Source: Glandiceps talaboti (Eukaryota; Hemichordata; Enteropneusta; Spengelidae). Taken from it: a DNA stretch of 64,000 nucleotides. Position 1 is the first letter of the stretch. Each line of letters begins with the position of its first letter. Under the pieces are notes generated by a model. The model was not told the DNA's origin, made no database searches, and saw nothing but the letters and a program-made list of their open reading frames with translations. Below, one piece after another: positions 34,115 to 48,200 of the stretch. Location: assembly GCF_964340395.1 (NCBI RefSeq), contig NC_135565.1, forward strand, positions 5,951,642-6,015,641, given 5' to 3'. The position numbers and the translations under genes were made by a program.

Positions 34115-34985
34115 ACTTCTTGTCTGAAAGCCGCAGGTGAATAGCACTCCTAGTGGCCAAACGTTGAAATCCTTTTGTCTTTCTTATAACTACACCCGTA
34201 TTGCCAAAAATTGTAGCTTTACAAAATGGTACTTTAATCTTATCCACAAATGTATTACAATTAACAAGTCTAATGAGGACGAGAATTGACCTTGGAACAA
34301 AATGGCGAATTTGGGATATAATGCCTACTAATGGAGCGATTGATTTGTTTAATTTTTCAATATGAGTTTTCCAATTCATGTGTTGGTCCATGGAGACTTC
34401 TAAACAGCTAGTTGATAGAACGCCTTCTACCGGGAACCCGTCTACACTCAGCTTACCTGTAATATGCACAACCAACTTTCCTGGGTGACTTAATTAGCAT
34501 GTAATTTGTCTTCTCGGAGACGGAGTTTATAGTTAACTTATTTGCATTGCACGGTTAACTGTACAGTCGTTGAGAAATTTAAACAAGTTTGTGTCGTCAG
34601 CAAAAAGTCTAAAAATCAGAAGTGCTAGTTGAGAGTACAATGTCATTTATTTACAAAAGAAATAGAATGGGTCCTAAAATCGAACCCTGTGGGACTCCAC
34701 ATTTGATAAACTTATACGAGGAGGAAAAGTTATCTGACGACTTGAATGATAACTCTTGAACCATTGAAGTGGTAAGCCTCTAATTCCGAAGTGATCCAGT
34801 TTGTCTAAAATAATGTTGTGATTTAATTTGTCAAACGCTTTCCTAAGATCTGTGAAAATATCGAAAGTGATCAGTCCATTGTCAATGTTTTTTGCGATGT
34901 CAGAGACTAGGTCCGCAAGTTCAAGTTTTGTACAGTGTATTTTGCGAAATTATAACCTCAACATGATGTATTCCTAATCGGTGAA
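34115..34985 (-). pseudogene. Decayed LINE reverse transcriptase fragment (CR1/Jockey-like)
   Basis: On the minus strand the fragment shows motif A (TDLRKAFDKLNH, near 34845), motif B (CGVPQGSILGPILFLL, near 34690, followed by an in-frame TAA), motif C in another frame (FADDTNLF) and the downstream MNWKTHIEKLNK region (open from 34475 to 34113). Stops and frameshifts separate the parts, so it is inactive. It differs in family from the open LINE at 37405. Confidence 0.8.
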
Positions 34986-35140
34986 GAGAGATTTTGATAT
35001 TCGAAGCCATGGATAGCCTCTAGACTACCAATTCGCAATCATGCATATATGTTTGCCAAATGTTTGGTGGTTGTATGTTCTATTTGTTCTGTCTTTAATA
35101 ACGGGTTGGACCGATTCATTGTGTGTATGCATGGCTTGCA

Positions 35141-35372
<232 letters not shown>

Positions 35373-35929
35373 GATGTGTATGGATACATACATTAGCCCA
35401 ATCTAGACGGCACTAAACATCCTACCTGGAGACGCAAACGCGTCCTGAACCTGTCTTGAAACCGTCCTGACTTAGGACACCTTCGAGAGGTTTCCCGAAA
35501 CCTGACTTCTTCCTATGTACTGTTAGGAGGGAACGCGCGACATCTACGACGTAACCTTCCTACGTGAAGACACAAATCTATCTAGGACTTGGGACTGCCT
35601 CAGGTAGGACGACCTACGTGTAGATGGGGCTATTATGTGTACTATCCGTGTGTGTACACGCCTTTACGATCACTTTGTCAAAACGTTTCAACTATAAAAT
35701 TTGTTTATTGTATGGGTCCAATATTGATATTGATTTTACTTGGTGTGAATATTTAGAAACTGTCAGTATGCCACCTCTAAAACTTTCTTCTGACACCAAT
35801 ATCTGATACAGTCGGAAATCTACATCCCATAAAGTATAATGGTTGATATGGAATAAACAGGGAATCCGGGAAACATGTTGCAAACAAACACATTCAGGTA
35901 TGCTCGTGCGTATCTACCCACCTGCCTGC

Positions 35930-36036
35930 CTGCATGCCTGCCTGCCTGCCTACCTACCTACCTACATACATACATACATACATACATACATACATACATA
36001 CATACATACATACATACATACATACATACATACATA
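35930..36036. repeat. (CCTG)n-(CTAC)n-(CATA)n microsatellite
   Basis: Tetranucleotide runs grading from ctgc/cctg through ctac to about 20 copies of cata. Confidence 0.95.
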
Positions 36037-37293
36037 AATCTCAGACCACTACTTCGTTAGTTAAACAATGTATGTCTAAATACCGTAATGTTTGTATATA
36101 CTGTAGAAATTAACTTACTTAACCATATCTTAGGGACCGGTCAGTTTCTCCAGCCTGGGAGGGGGGGGGGGCATTCTTAAATCGGGCCGACAAAAAGTCA
36201 CTGACCTCCTATCTGTAAGACCAAAATCAGGCTGCCCCCCCCCCCCCCATATGTAATATTCACATGACAGGTATTTTTTGATCGTGACTCAGTGTGGACT
36301 GCTTGACTGTCTTGCATCTACTTTATAAGATCCCGGGTTAGCACTATCATAATTATAATAATTGACTGCACAAGGTACATATATCCAAAAAGGAGCTAGC
36401 ATCTTGACAATCAATGCAAGGTAGGGGGAAAGCTTCAGAAGGGAATATTGTGTACATCTCTTATGGGGGGGGGGGTCCTAGGGGGTCTCCCCCTAGAAGC
36501 CCCAGGAGGTTTTTAACTCAATTTTAAGACTATTCAGACCCTTTTAGACAACAATTTCCAAACTTTACAAGACAGCACCGACATGTAAAAAGCAACTACA
36601 CAGGGTTGAAATACTTTTGAAATATACTTTGATAGCATCTTGACAGGAAGAGTGGAAGCGCTTGAGACTGGGATATGTCCACCTCATGCGGTGGTCCGAG
36701 GGGGTCTCCCTCTAGAAGCCCTGGAGGAGTTGTACTCTTAAAGCCAATATTTAGGCTATTCAGACCATTTCAAGCAATAACTCAATCCGTGCTTTACAAG
36801 ACAGCAAGTATCAGAAACTATGCTTTATAAATTACATAGGGTTGAAACGTAAAGTTAAATGGCACCATTATATACATGTAGTAAAGGTCAGCACATCTAA
36901 TGGTAGTATCATTGGTACGGGAGATTTGGAGTTTAAGGCAATTTTAGACTATCTTCGCAAACATTTCACATCTTTAAAAGACAATATCATTTCAAATTAG
37001 AATTGGGTGAAAATATTTAAGAAAAGTTTAATACTATTATGACAGTAAAAGGTTGTTCGTGCTTCTGATTGTTGGTTGAATGCATGAGTGACCTCTGGGG
37101 GTGAAGGAGTCCTCAGTGTTTTCCCCCTGGCAGATCTAGAGTTTTTTGCTTCTATTAGGGTAATGTTAGGGTTATTCATAGCCTTTGAGGTAATATTCCA
37201 AGCTTCGAAAAGCTAACGTAAATGTAAGTTTTAAATGAGTTTCCCATGTCACATAAATATGGGCCCATAACATTGGTATAGGGGCATTAATAT

Positions 37294-39320
37294 ATAATAA
37301 TATGTTTATTATCACTACAGGCCACAGGCCTACGTGACCAAAAAATAATATAATACATCAAGCAGAAAGAGTGTAATGACGTTAGCTGGAATAGAATTCC
37401 TCTCTTAAGTACATTCCTCTCTTAAGTACATTGCTTTGTATATACGTAACTTATGACTCCCATATCGAATCCTCGCTAATGCATGTCTGTATCTTACATC
37501 TGAAAGCTGCAACAAATATTTTTCTGGTTCTAATACGCTCTTGAAATTACAGTATGTATTTAAAGACTCCTTGGAGCAAACATCAGAAAACCAATTTTGC
37601 TTATAAATATCGGATACGCGCTGACTGAACTCCGTTACGAAAGAAATAGTGTCTCCCACTCCCTGTGACACCCAAACTATACCAAAACCGTAGTATTGCA
37701 AAATATTTTTTACTTCTGTTGCCCAAGACGTGTGACCACTTTCGTCAATTTTCAGCATCAATTTATAAGCATGTTTGGCAACTCTGTTATCGGGGAGTTC
37801 AGTAAGACGTAGCCAGTACTTTATACATCTCGTCAATGATTTTACAAAAATTGGCGTTCTGCCACAATCCCCAAGTACCGCTTCATTTGTAGTGTTTTGT
37901 CGCACTCCAAGAAAATGTTTACAATATTTAAGTTGTACCATTTCAATTTGCATAAACTGCTGAAATCCCCAAAGCTCAGAACCATACAAAAGAATAGGCA
38001 AGATTAGACTATCAAACAATTTAAAATAAACCTCATGGGTTATAACGCCAACTTTACGCTCAAAACTAAATATAGAAAACATTGCTTTACGGGCCTGATC
38101 AGCTAGATTACTAACTGCCTTAGACCACTTATTTCTACATGATAACAACAGTCCTAAATAGCTATAGTAGCTAACCACCTCGATACTCGTACCATTTAAA
38201 TGCCATTTTTCGTTCCTTGAACTATGACCTCCCTTTCGAAATGTTACCACCTTTGTTTTCTTAAAGTTTGCTTTAAGTTTCCACTTGTCACAGAATTGGC
38301 CCAGACAGTTAATCAAACGCTGCAAACCCACAACTGTGTCAGCAAATATCACAACATCATCTGCATAAAGCAGGACAAATAAATCAAACATGTCTTGTGT
38401 AAGCTGCACCCCCTTAAATCCTGCTTTTGTAATTATTTGGTAAAGTTCATCGATGAAAAGAGAAAAAAGTACAGGGCTTAGTACGCTTCCTTGTCTAACT
38501 CCGATACCACAATTGAAATACTCTGAAATCCCCCTATCCAATTTAACACATGACTTCACATCATCGTACATGGACTTGATGATATTAAACATTTTACCCG
38601 AAAGACCAATTGATTGTAGTTTAATGAAAAGATAATGATAATTAACAGAATCGAAAGCCTTAGCGAAATCAACAAATAAACAGAAGAATTTACCCCTACG
38701 TCTACGCAGATAGTTTTGAATTATGGCATACAGTGTGAAAATATTATCCATAGTAGAGAAACCCTTTCTAAAACCACTCTGACAACTGGAGATAGACCCG
38801 ATGTCTTCAGCCCAAACGTACAATCTCTTATTCAAAATGGCACAGAACACTTTCCCAAACACATCTAATAAAGTTATACCCCTGTAATTATTCGGATCAG
38901 ACCTGACACCTTTTTTATACAGTGGTATGATAACCCCTCTACACCACCCCTCAGGAAAGACTCCAGTTTCAAAAATGTCGTTGAATAAATCACTCATTAA
39001 CGGCAATAGCCTGTTGACAGTACATTTATAAAACTCTGAAGGTATACCATCTGGACCCGGAGCTTTCCCCTTTTTCAGCTCACTCACAGCTGTTAAAATT
39101 TCCTCATCAGTAATTCTAGCATTCAAAAGATCTACATTTACTTGTACAGATTCGGAATTCAAATGCCTATACTCATTTACATCTTCAAACGTGTCTCCAA
39201 ACGACATAGTTTGGGGATTATGCAACCTGGAAAAGTAATCTATCCACTGTTGTCCTGAAATTGGCGCACTTTCAAAACCACCTTTGCGATACCGCTTTAT
39301 TACTGACCATATGCCGACAG
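37294..39320 (-). mobile_element. 5'-truncated LINE insertion with 17-bp target-site duplication
   Basis: tataggggcattaatat occurs exactly at 37277-37293 and 39321-39337, bracketing the element. The 3' end (plus-strand left) has a short ATA/TAT-rich tail, and the reading frame is cut off at the 5' end (39320), both typical of target-primed reverse transcription. The perfect duplication and open frame indicate a young insertion. Confidence 0.9.
37405..39320 (-). CDS. LINE ORF2 C-terminal part: reverse transcriptase
   Basis: One uninterrupted frame of about 638 codons runs from the truncation point to TAA at 37405-37407; the first internal ATG is at 39225, but the true frame starts upstream (IKRYRKGGF region). 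Counting from that ATG: LKKGKAPGPDGIPSEFYK (50-67), NYRGITLLDVFGKVF (113-127), motif A FVDFAKAFDSVN (about 184-195), motif B GVRQGSVLSPVLFSLFIDE (242-260), motif C YADD (287-290), then the thumb and a C-terminal part. The endonuclease domain is missing because of 5' truncation. It would copy element RNA at the target site. By motif style it is a Jockey/I/CR1-group non-LTR element; the clade is not certain. No stop or frameshift seen. Confidence 0.92.
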
Positions 39321-40693
39321 TATAGGGGCATTAATATTGCATGTATAGTAATTTAAAATTAAAGTCACCGGTATGTTAGAGAACTTTAGGTGGTCATACC
39401 TAGTGTATAATAGAAACTGGAATCTGATGAGATGTGGTGATTTGTAGTGTCAATGACATGTAGTATCCAAAATAGAAAGTGTATTAATACCTTCTGAAAA
39501 GTTCATACTGAGGAGTAGAACATTTTAGATTAACTTCATTAATAAACTATCTATGAAGATTACCATTACGAAACCTTCAAGTTCACTTTTGCCCCAAAGT
39601 GCAATATAAGTGAAGCATTGATTGTGAAACAGCCAAGCATTTACATGACATGTTCTGTAACTAGTGTGATAGCTTTGTAATACATGTATATGTATATGTA
39701 TAGTTATGTTTGAACTAATGAGTAATATTAAAGAATTAATGTAAGAAACAGTTACAAGAACAAATATTGACATGTACCACATTTCAGACAAGTCTATATG
39801 CCATTGTAGAAAAGGATTTTTTTCTTCCATCACAATCTAAAACACAATGACCCCCCTATCCACAATTTTCAAAACAGCATGACACCCCTCTCCTACTGCC
39901 AATTTCAAAAACAGGGTGCCCCCCCCCGTACAAATCCCCCCCCCCCCCGGCTGAAAAACTGACCGGTCTCTTACTAATAAACAAATGATTGTACTACACC
40001 CCAATTCGATATTTGTACGTGTATCAGGTTGTCAGGAACGGGTGAATTTTTGCCTGGGACTCAAGTACGTAAACACATTCCAAATGTGGTTATGGTCGTG
40101 GCGTTGCTGTTGGTTATCTCAGCTCCACTGTCCATGGTTTGTGGTAGGTAAACAATATCCAACTTTGTCAGTGAGGGCGCACTTTTATCGTATTAAACAA
40201 AACAGCGGCTAAAGTTCATCTTTGTCGCCCATTACGACCACCACATTTATGAACCAACTGTACAACCCTTACCTGCTTTGTTGAAAAAAAAAACCCGTTT
40301 TATTGAAAAGGCGAAAACTTTCTGATTTCACATTGCGAGACTTTGGATCGGGGTCAGATGGATAGTTTATGGCATGCAATGTTGGTCGGGTGTTCGTACT
40401 TTTTGTTTGATTTACTACATTAAAAAGATAATATTTAACTTCACACTAGTTACATAGTGATTATCTTTGCTCGTCATTCCGTCCTCTTCAGGGTCGATTT
40501 TTTTCCGTTCGCCATTTTGGATTACCATCCCACTGAGTCGACGAAAATCCCCCTATCTCGGCTACCTGTATACCTGAAAGTCGCCTTACAGTTCATTTAT
40601 CGGAGGGCGCGCGGTGACAGTCACAGGTTACTTGCTCCGTTTAGAAGTTCAGTTGGTGACTGCGTGGTTAAATTTAGACAACATCCAGAAACA

Positions 40694-40790
40694 ATGGCAC
40701 GGATCGGTACAATTCTACAACTCGTTAGCTCCATATTTGCTATTTTACTCGGATTTATAATTTTAGTTGGACTCATGTTGGCACACTACG
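40694..40790 (+). CDS. Micropeptide exon 1: N-terminus and membrane helix
   Basis: Encodes MARIGTILQLVSSIFAILLG and the rest of the helix to HY; phase 1 donor g|gtgagt completes Gly33 with exon 2. Confidence 0.5.
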
Positions 40791-43027
40791 GTGAGTAAAC
40801 AATACATTGTACACCATTTGGAATTTCGAAAAGTCTTCGGAGCCGGTATGTATTCAAGGACAATACACTACATTGTTCGTGTATCACGTGACGAAATGGT
40901 GCAGTGATCTTGAACTTGGATGGATTGTATTTCTTATTTTATTCTGTAAAGCTTTCGTATAGTTTCTGATGTGACCATACTATCGACCACTATAAAGAGC
41001 GTAAAAGACTTTACTAGTAATAGAATATGTCATATTCCAATGTTTGCTATCAATGTGTCAGGCAATTCTAAATGCTAAACGTGTACGACGTATCGATGCA
41101 TGGCAAAGTCTGTAGGAAAGACACTGGGCTTGTTTTTATATCAATTTGACCTGGCACAATTTTAATAATTCTACGATTTATGCTAAATTTATTCTGTATG
41201 GATATTATTTGTCTAAATGCAATGTCAACACCACAATACGTACGTGCACTGCGCCATGTTAACCATAACCACGTGATATGCTGTCATGGGCGGATACAGT
41301 TGAACTTTGGTATTCGATGACGTCACGTAGTTGGGTGTGCTGTACATCGTCCCTGTTTTCCGCAACGAGAAGTAAACTTGAAATAAAACGGTATACCTAA
41401 TGTAAAATAACATGTATTTCCTCTGGGAAGAATTTAAAGATAACCCTTTGAGACAGTGAGAACACTAATTTTCAAAAATCTGTTCGATCGAGGTGTTAAA
41501 ACAACAGGTAGTTTTCATCTCCCATGCCTTAAGTCGGCCCCTTCGGTAATTACAAGTTGGAGGGCTTGGGAAAATCAAACCCGGTCTTGCGTGTAAAATG
41601 TGACCCTTTCTCTATTTCGTGTTCTAAAATGTACCCCCCCGTAATGTCCTTTCCCTATGGCATGACCCTTCTAATATGTTGAAATATTAAAAAAATTATT
41701 GATTTAATATTGCCAGACGACCGAGAAAAGGGGCACGTGCCCCCCCCCCCCCGAATCAATGATATGGTCTCTACAATATCAAGGTTACAATTTTGACACT
41801 TCCGGTATAGATCACAACACCAAAATATATCTTCTACTCAAATACATTCTCGAAGGCCAGAGCACGTTATTACTGCTGAACAACGAAATATCCCTAGGGG
41901 CGGTCTTGGACGGTTCCGTAAAAGAGGCTGTGGTTTATGACGAAGCTGAAATTATGTTTTGCGACTAATATCATCGTAACAAATTTTACATCATTTTTTT
42001 GTGACAGCCAATAGCCACTCAGATCCAAGTAATTTTTAATTCTGTATAGAAATTTGAAATAAATAATTCTCCCGCCATTTAAAATTGCTTCAAAAGCTAA
42101 AAAGTAAAGTTGCAAGTTTCAGAGTTATTACCGAAAGTAGCTCTATAATATACTGTGGTTGGAAATGGTCTGAAAAAGAACACATGATATACAAAGTACG
42201 TGTACACGTGGACAGAAGTGGTCATTACTAGAAATGTAGGGCCTTCTAGCTTGGCGCATTACCCTATTCTTGCAAACCAGAGCTGGTATTTCTTCGGCAG
42301 CAACACTGCGAAATAACGTCTCGTGGACGGTGCCGTAAAAGACACTGTGGTTTACGACGACCATTACCCCTCTTGTAATCGGTATGAAAATACTTAGACA
42401 TCGAAAATGTTAGTTAGAGGTCGATTTTATCCATTAATAGTAAAGCGACAGGTTGAAATCGTGATCGCATTGGGGAGTTGACATTTTGGGTGCGGACCCT
42501 AAAATCATTTGATTGGATTTATTGTACCATTATGTGTACAGCTACACAAATACTTGTACCCCTATGTGGTTCAATACTGTTCAGAGTCTATAATATTACG
42601 AGTTCGTCATCATATCTAACTAAACTGGATTAAAAAAAGAAAAAAATACAAACAAACAAAGACACACAACAACAAACAAACAAACAACATTCCTATTGCA
42701 GCTAGTGCAGCTTTAAAGTAAGGTAGTAATAAAAAATGTGTCACTCTTGTTTTGTTCTGGATGGAGACCTTTCCCACAATTGTTCCGCTGCGTCTGTTTT
42801 AAATATGTTTTCCATTATTATTCTCTCCAGTATGTTGTCCGTTTTTACAGCACATACAACATACAAACCTTTGAACTTTTTGTCACGTGGTTTCATAACC
42901 TTTGAACTTTTCGTCACGTGGTTTCATAATGTATATCATTTGATTTACAGGTCAACCCGGACCAGAAGTGAAAAATTCTACGCACAACGAGGTAGCGATG
43001 GCGATGCCTCATGACCACGGCCATTGA
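40694..43027 (+). CDS. Probable single-pass membrane micropeptide, two exons, 57 aa
   Basis: Join 40694-40790 and 42951-43027 (GT-AG; tacg|gtgagt and gatttacag|gt). The ATG sits in acaATGG, a good Kozak context. Residues 7-30 (ILQLVSSIFAILLGFIILVG and following LMLA) form one strongly hydrophobic helix; the C-terminal tail is polar with a potential N-glycosylation site (NST, 41-43) and ends in PHDHGH. The frame is open upstream to an ATG at 40457, which would add 79 residues, but that part has no recognisable character. I do not recognise the family. Intron 1 carries several dispersed repeats. The splice sites, Kozak context and clean helix are the support; no conservation evidence is available. 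Confidence 0.5.
41551..41735 (+). repeat. Dispersed repeat (gttggagggcttgggaaaat), copy 1
   Basis: About 185 bp nearly identical and in direct orientation with 44343-44525, including caaacccggtcttgcgtgta and catgacccttctaat. Confidence 0.85.
41845..41945 (+). repeat. Dispersed repeat (cggt-ccgtaaaag), copy 1
   Basis: Contains gaaggccagagcac and gacggttccgtaaaagaggc then gtggtttatgacga. Related copies lie at 42240-42362 and 45240-45345. Confidence 0.55.
42240..42362 (+). repeat. Dispersed repeat (cggt-ccgtaaaag), copy 2
   Basis: Shares gtggacggtgccgtaaaaga and tgtggtttacgacga with the copy at 41845-41945. Confidence 0.55.
42951..43027 (+). CDS. Micropeptide exon 2: polar tail and stop
   Basis: Acceptor tttgatttacag. 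Encodes GQPGPEVKNSTHNEVAMAMP then HDHGH and TGA. Confidence 0.5.
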
Positions 43028-43899
43028 CGTCCTCGAGTCAAGTTCAAGTTCCAAAGATTATATTTCTATCGCTATCTGAATTCCTGTTTTGAAACTCGAC
43101 GATTCGATACCTATCACGTGATGATAATTAGATACCACGTGATCATGATAGTTGACATTACAGTGTCGGCAATGAAACACTCGTGACTGAGACTTTTAAT
43201 TTGCTTGCGTGCAATGTTTCAAGAGAACAGTTGCAAAATGAAGCTTTTGAACGGAAGGACGCCATCATCTTCCGAAGCCTTTTTTTTTTTTTTTTTTTTT
43301 TGCAAGCTTGCCGATCGTGGATTTGCGCTCGCCCTGTCACAACTAGCTACATTAAATTTTGATACATACAACGAATTACTGATACAAAATCATTTACTTA
43401 AATGAGTCAAAACTATTTTATATTTTTGTGGGACAACACTTACACGGATGTTATACTTTATTATATATGACCCCCTTTATCTATTTATATATCTCCCCTC
43501 TTTTTGATTTCAATTCCACCCATTCTCGAAAGCAATAGTATATTTTTCCGCTGACATTCGTAACGTAATGTTACCGTAAAGAGAACATTTGTTTCATACG
43601 ACAATGAATATTCAACCCAACCTATGAAAGTCACGGAATTGGCCGTAGAGGGCGGTAATGATAGTTCTGCGTTCGAGTTGTCCTCATGGTTGATACAGAG
43701 TTACGACGTGACATCGGCAAAACGATACTGGAACTTAGTTCTAGCTGGTCGTGTCGTGGAATTTACGCTCACAGTGACAAAATGGTGGACTGCACCCAAG
43801 GAACGAAAAGGAATCGGAGGACAATTTTAATGTACTTAACTTTAAAACTATCACTTTGTAATTTGTAGAGAAATATGAAACCATAGCAATCAATACATT

Positions 43900-44140
43900 A
43901 GATGTTATTCCCCAACATTTCTCTTCGTTCAAATTCAACCAAGGAAAATGCAAGTGACCTAAGGGGATTTACGAGTCACTAGGCGAGTAGTGACAACCCG
44001 TAGATCACTAGTATTTTCCGACTGAACGAAAACAAATAGCGCATAATTATACCATCACTAGTAATACCAAAGACAAATCGAGGAAAGTTATGGCAATTTT
44101 GAACGTTTTGACTCATATTTCGAGCACAGCAGAACAGTGT
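43900..44140 (+). repeat. Dispersed repeat with GTCACTACTCG core, copy 3
   Basis: Matches 17001-17275 throughout: gatgttattcccc, agtgacct, gagtagtgacaa, cgactgaacgaaa, ggcaattttgaacgttttga. Confidence 0.65.
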
Positions 44141-44342
44141 ATATATTCCATATTTTTTGTTCGACTTGGCATGGTATAAGCCAAATTGTTTTTTGTGTGA
44201 ACCTCTCCTTAAAGAGAAAAAAAAGCTCCTTGATTAATTTTGTAGTGTAATTCTTTTCTCCCTATACCTTGAACTTCTCGCAATATTATTACAATATTAG
44301 CTTATAGCATTTCAATAATTTGTCGACTTTTTGCGTCAAGAG

Positions 44343-44525
44343 ACGTTGGAGGGCTTGGGAAAATCAAACCCGGTCTTGCGTGTAAAATGTTACCCTTTCT
44401 CTATTCCGTGTTCTAAAATGTAGCCTCCCTCCATGTCCTTTCCCTATGACATGACCCTTCTAATCTTCAAATATTTAAAAAAAACCATTGAGTTAAATGT
44501 TGTCAGACGAACGAATGTATCATGA
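44343..44525 (+). repeat. Dispersed repeat (gttggagggcttgggaaaat), copy 2
   Basis: See 41551-41735. The two copies flank exon 2 of the micropeptide gene at 2.8 kb spacing in direct orientation. Confidence 0.85.
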
Positions 44526-44827
44526 TGATTTGACCCCCTAGCTTAGTTAACAAGTTTGGGTATCGAGAACTGGCGAGAATTAGGACCGTAGATACGACGT
44601 CACGTGTAGTACGTACGACTTTAACTTTCATTTACTTTCTTTTGAATTGTATGTTCATGAAAATATTGAATTTAATAATGTTAATGTCAATCACTGAATG
44701 TTGAACTCTTGTTAGATTTTTAGTTATTAAATATTTTTTAAGAGACTGAAATAAAAAACTTTGTATGCCATGCGTCATTTCTCAATGGACCCTATGGTAG
44801 CCTATGTCATGGTATGTCTCATAAGTA

Positions 44828-44981
44828 CTTGTATGTATGTATGTATGTATGTATGTATGTATGTATGTATGTATGTATGTATGTATGAAGGTAGGTAGGT
44901 AGGTAGGTAGGTAGGTAGGTATCTATGTATGTATGTATGTATGTATGTATGTATGTATGTATGTATGTATGTATGTATGTT
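44828..44981. repeat. (TATG)n-(GTAG)n-(TATG)n microsatellite
   Basis: Two TATG runs separated by about eight ggta units. Confidence 0.95.
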
Positions 44982-45239
44982 TGACTGTCTGCTGGTATTT
45001 GTCACAGATTTTTTGAAATTTGGCAATATCAAGAGAATGCAATTTTCAGATGTTAAATGATTTGGTACATATATTTATGATAGCAAAATGCGCATGTCCT
45101 ATAATGTTTAGTTGTGTGGATGTTGTCGTAAATGCGTTATTTGCATAATTAATCATTTTTTGTAACCAGGCTGCAAATCTCATATAATTTTCTACACAAA
45201 AGTAATACAAATGAATCGTATAATTCTGCTAGGTCTCAA

Positions 45240-45345
45240 TCAAGCCCAACGCATTCTAGGAAGCCAGAGCACACATACTTTCATCTGAAAAGGGTACAAT
45301 CTGGCCGGTGCCGTAAAGAGGCCTGTGGGTTTTACGACGTTTTAA
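45240..45345 (+). repeat. Dispersed repeat (cggt-ccgtaaaag), copy 3
   Basis: gaagccagagcacacatac and ccggtgccgtaaagaggc then ttttacgacg. Confidence 0.5.
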
Positions 45346-47197
<1,852 letters not shown>

Positions 47198-47425
47198 TAA
47201 CTAAACCACGTCTGGTCAAAGTCCCTCAATTAGCACAAAAAGTTGTTCATCCAATCAGTGAACCCGAACTATTATAGTGACTTAAACACTGTGTGTATAA
47301 GTTACATCCTGAGCTGACAAATATGCCATATTTGGACATTACATAACTGCCCCAATAAACACTAACTTTATGAGGGACTGTGTTATTGGTTAGAATTTTA
47401 CAAAACCTCCTTGTACACGTCATTG
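47198..47425 (-). repeat. Dispersed repeat (caataaacac family), copy 2
   Basis: Reverse-complement match of 14291-14490: ctggtcaaagtccctcaatt, catatttggacattacataa, cccaataaacactaacttta. Confidence 0.65.
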
Positions 47426-47644
47426 TTATGATTTGGTGTTCATGATCACACTGCAGGTATATGCGAGCACACAAATCGCATTGCCTGATGGTCTAGCTCA
47501 CTTGTAGTGCAATTTGTCAAAACCGATGTACAGTAAAGTTTTAAGTGTTGGATGAGGGCATCAATGAAAAGAAGCCGATCCTTCAACGTTTTGCGTTGTT
47601 AGTTTGGAATACTTATTGATATTTTATATTGTGTTAATTTTTCA

Positions 47645-47985
47645 GACTGCTACAACTGTCGACATGCAAGCAGTAACAAGCAGAACTTGCTACACGAATG
47701 GAACGTAATTGTATTAATAACACATGGCAGGGCATTGAGATGTGTATTACATGCGTGTTATCAAAGTAAATAGGGTCTCTTTATGTGTACATGAAATGCC
47801 AGGGAACCTGAAATTCCTTGGTGAACGATAGCTATTATGTAAAGAGGTCATACACGTACGCATGTACCTCAAACACGCAGTGCCAAGTGTTATTAATCCA
47901 ACTCATTTGTTTACTTTCCTGCTCGTAACACGTTCAGCTTGTTACTGCTTGCATGTCAACAGTTGTATAGCCTTCTAATGTGTTT
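47645..47985. repeat. Foldback element with ~100-bp imperfect arms
   Basis: acatgcaagcagtaacaagc (left) and gcttgttactgcttgcatgt (right) are exact reverse complements, and the arms extend through attaataacac-tggca on both sides. Noncoding. Confidence 0.7.
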
Positions 47986-48091
47986 TTTGGTGGATCAAAT
48001 TTGAAAATCGGGCCTCAGTAACAGATTGTACCAGGTAAAGTTCGGACTAAGATTACTAAGTTATATTTGAAAGGCTATTAGAGTAAAAAAC

Positions 48092-48200
48092 AGGTCCAGA
48101 ACAAAGGAATGATCCGTATAATCATTGTTTCCACTGAAAGGGTTACATAATAAGAGAGAACCCAGGACTGAAATCCTGGGCCTTTGAAATCCCATTACAT
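48092..48200 (-). repeat. tRNA-like dispersed repeat, copy 3
   Basis: ggtccagaacaaaggaatga matches 12631-12772 with one change (aataa), and actgaaatcctgggcctttg matches its attgaaaccttggccttt. Confidence 0.6.

Larger units (their letters stand above)
36133..39970. mobile_element. 3.8-kb inverted-repeat transposon-like element, interrupted by a LINE
   Basis: The left end GGGACCGGTCAGTTTCTCC (from 36133) is mirrored by ctgaaaaactgaccggtctc (ending 39970), both next to long G or C runs. CTTA or TTA flanks both sides as a possible short duplication. The left half has three diverged internal subrepeats (near 36470, 36690, 37090) sharing gggggtctccc-ctagaagcc and gactattcagacc. Without the LINE it would be about 1.8 kb and noncoding. 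Confidence 0.6.

Noticed and set aside
34113-34475. 120-codon minus-strand host gene
   Set aside because: The sequence is the region after a LINE reverse transcriptase domain, with broken parts next to it.
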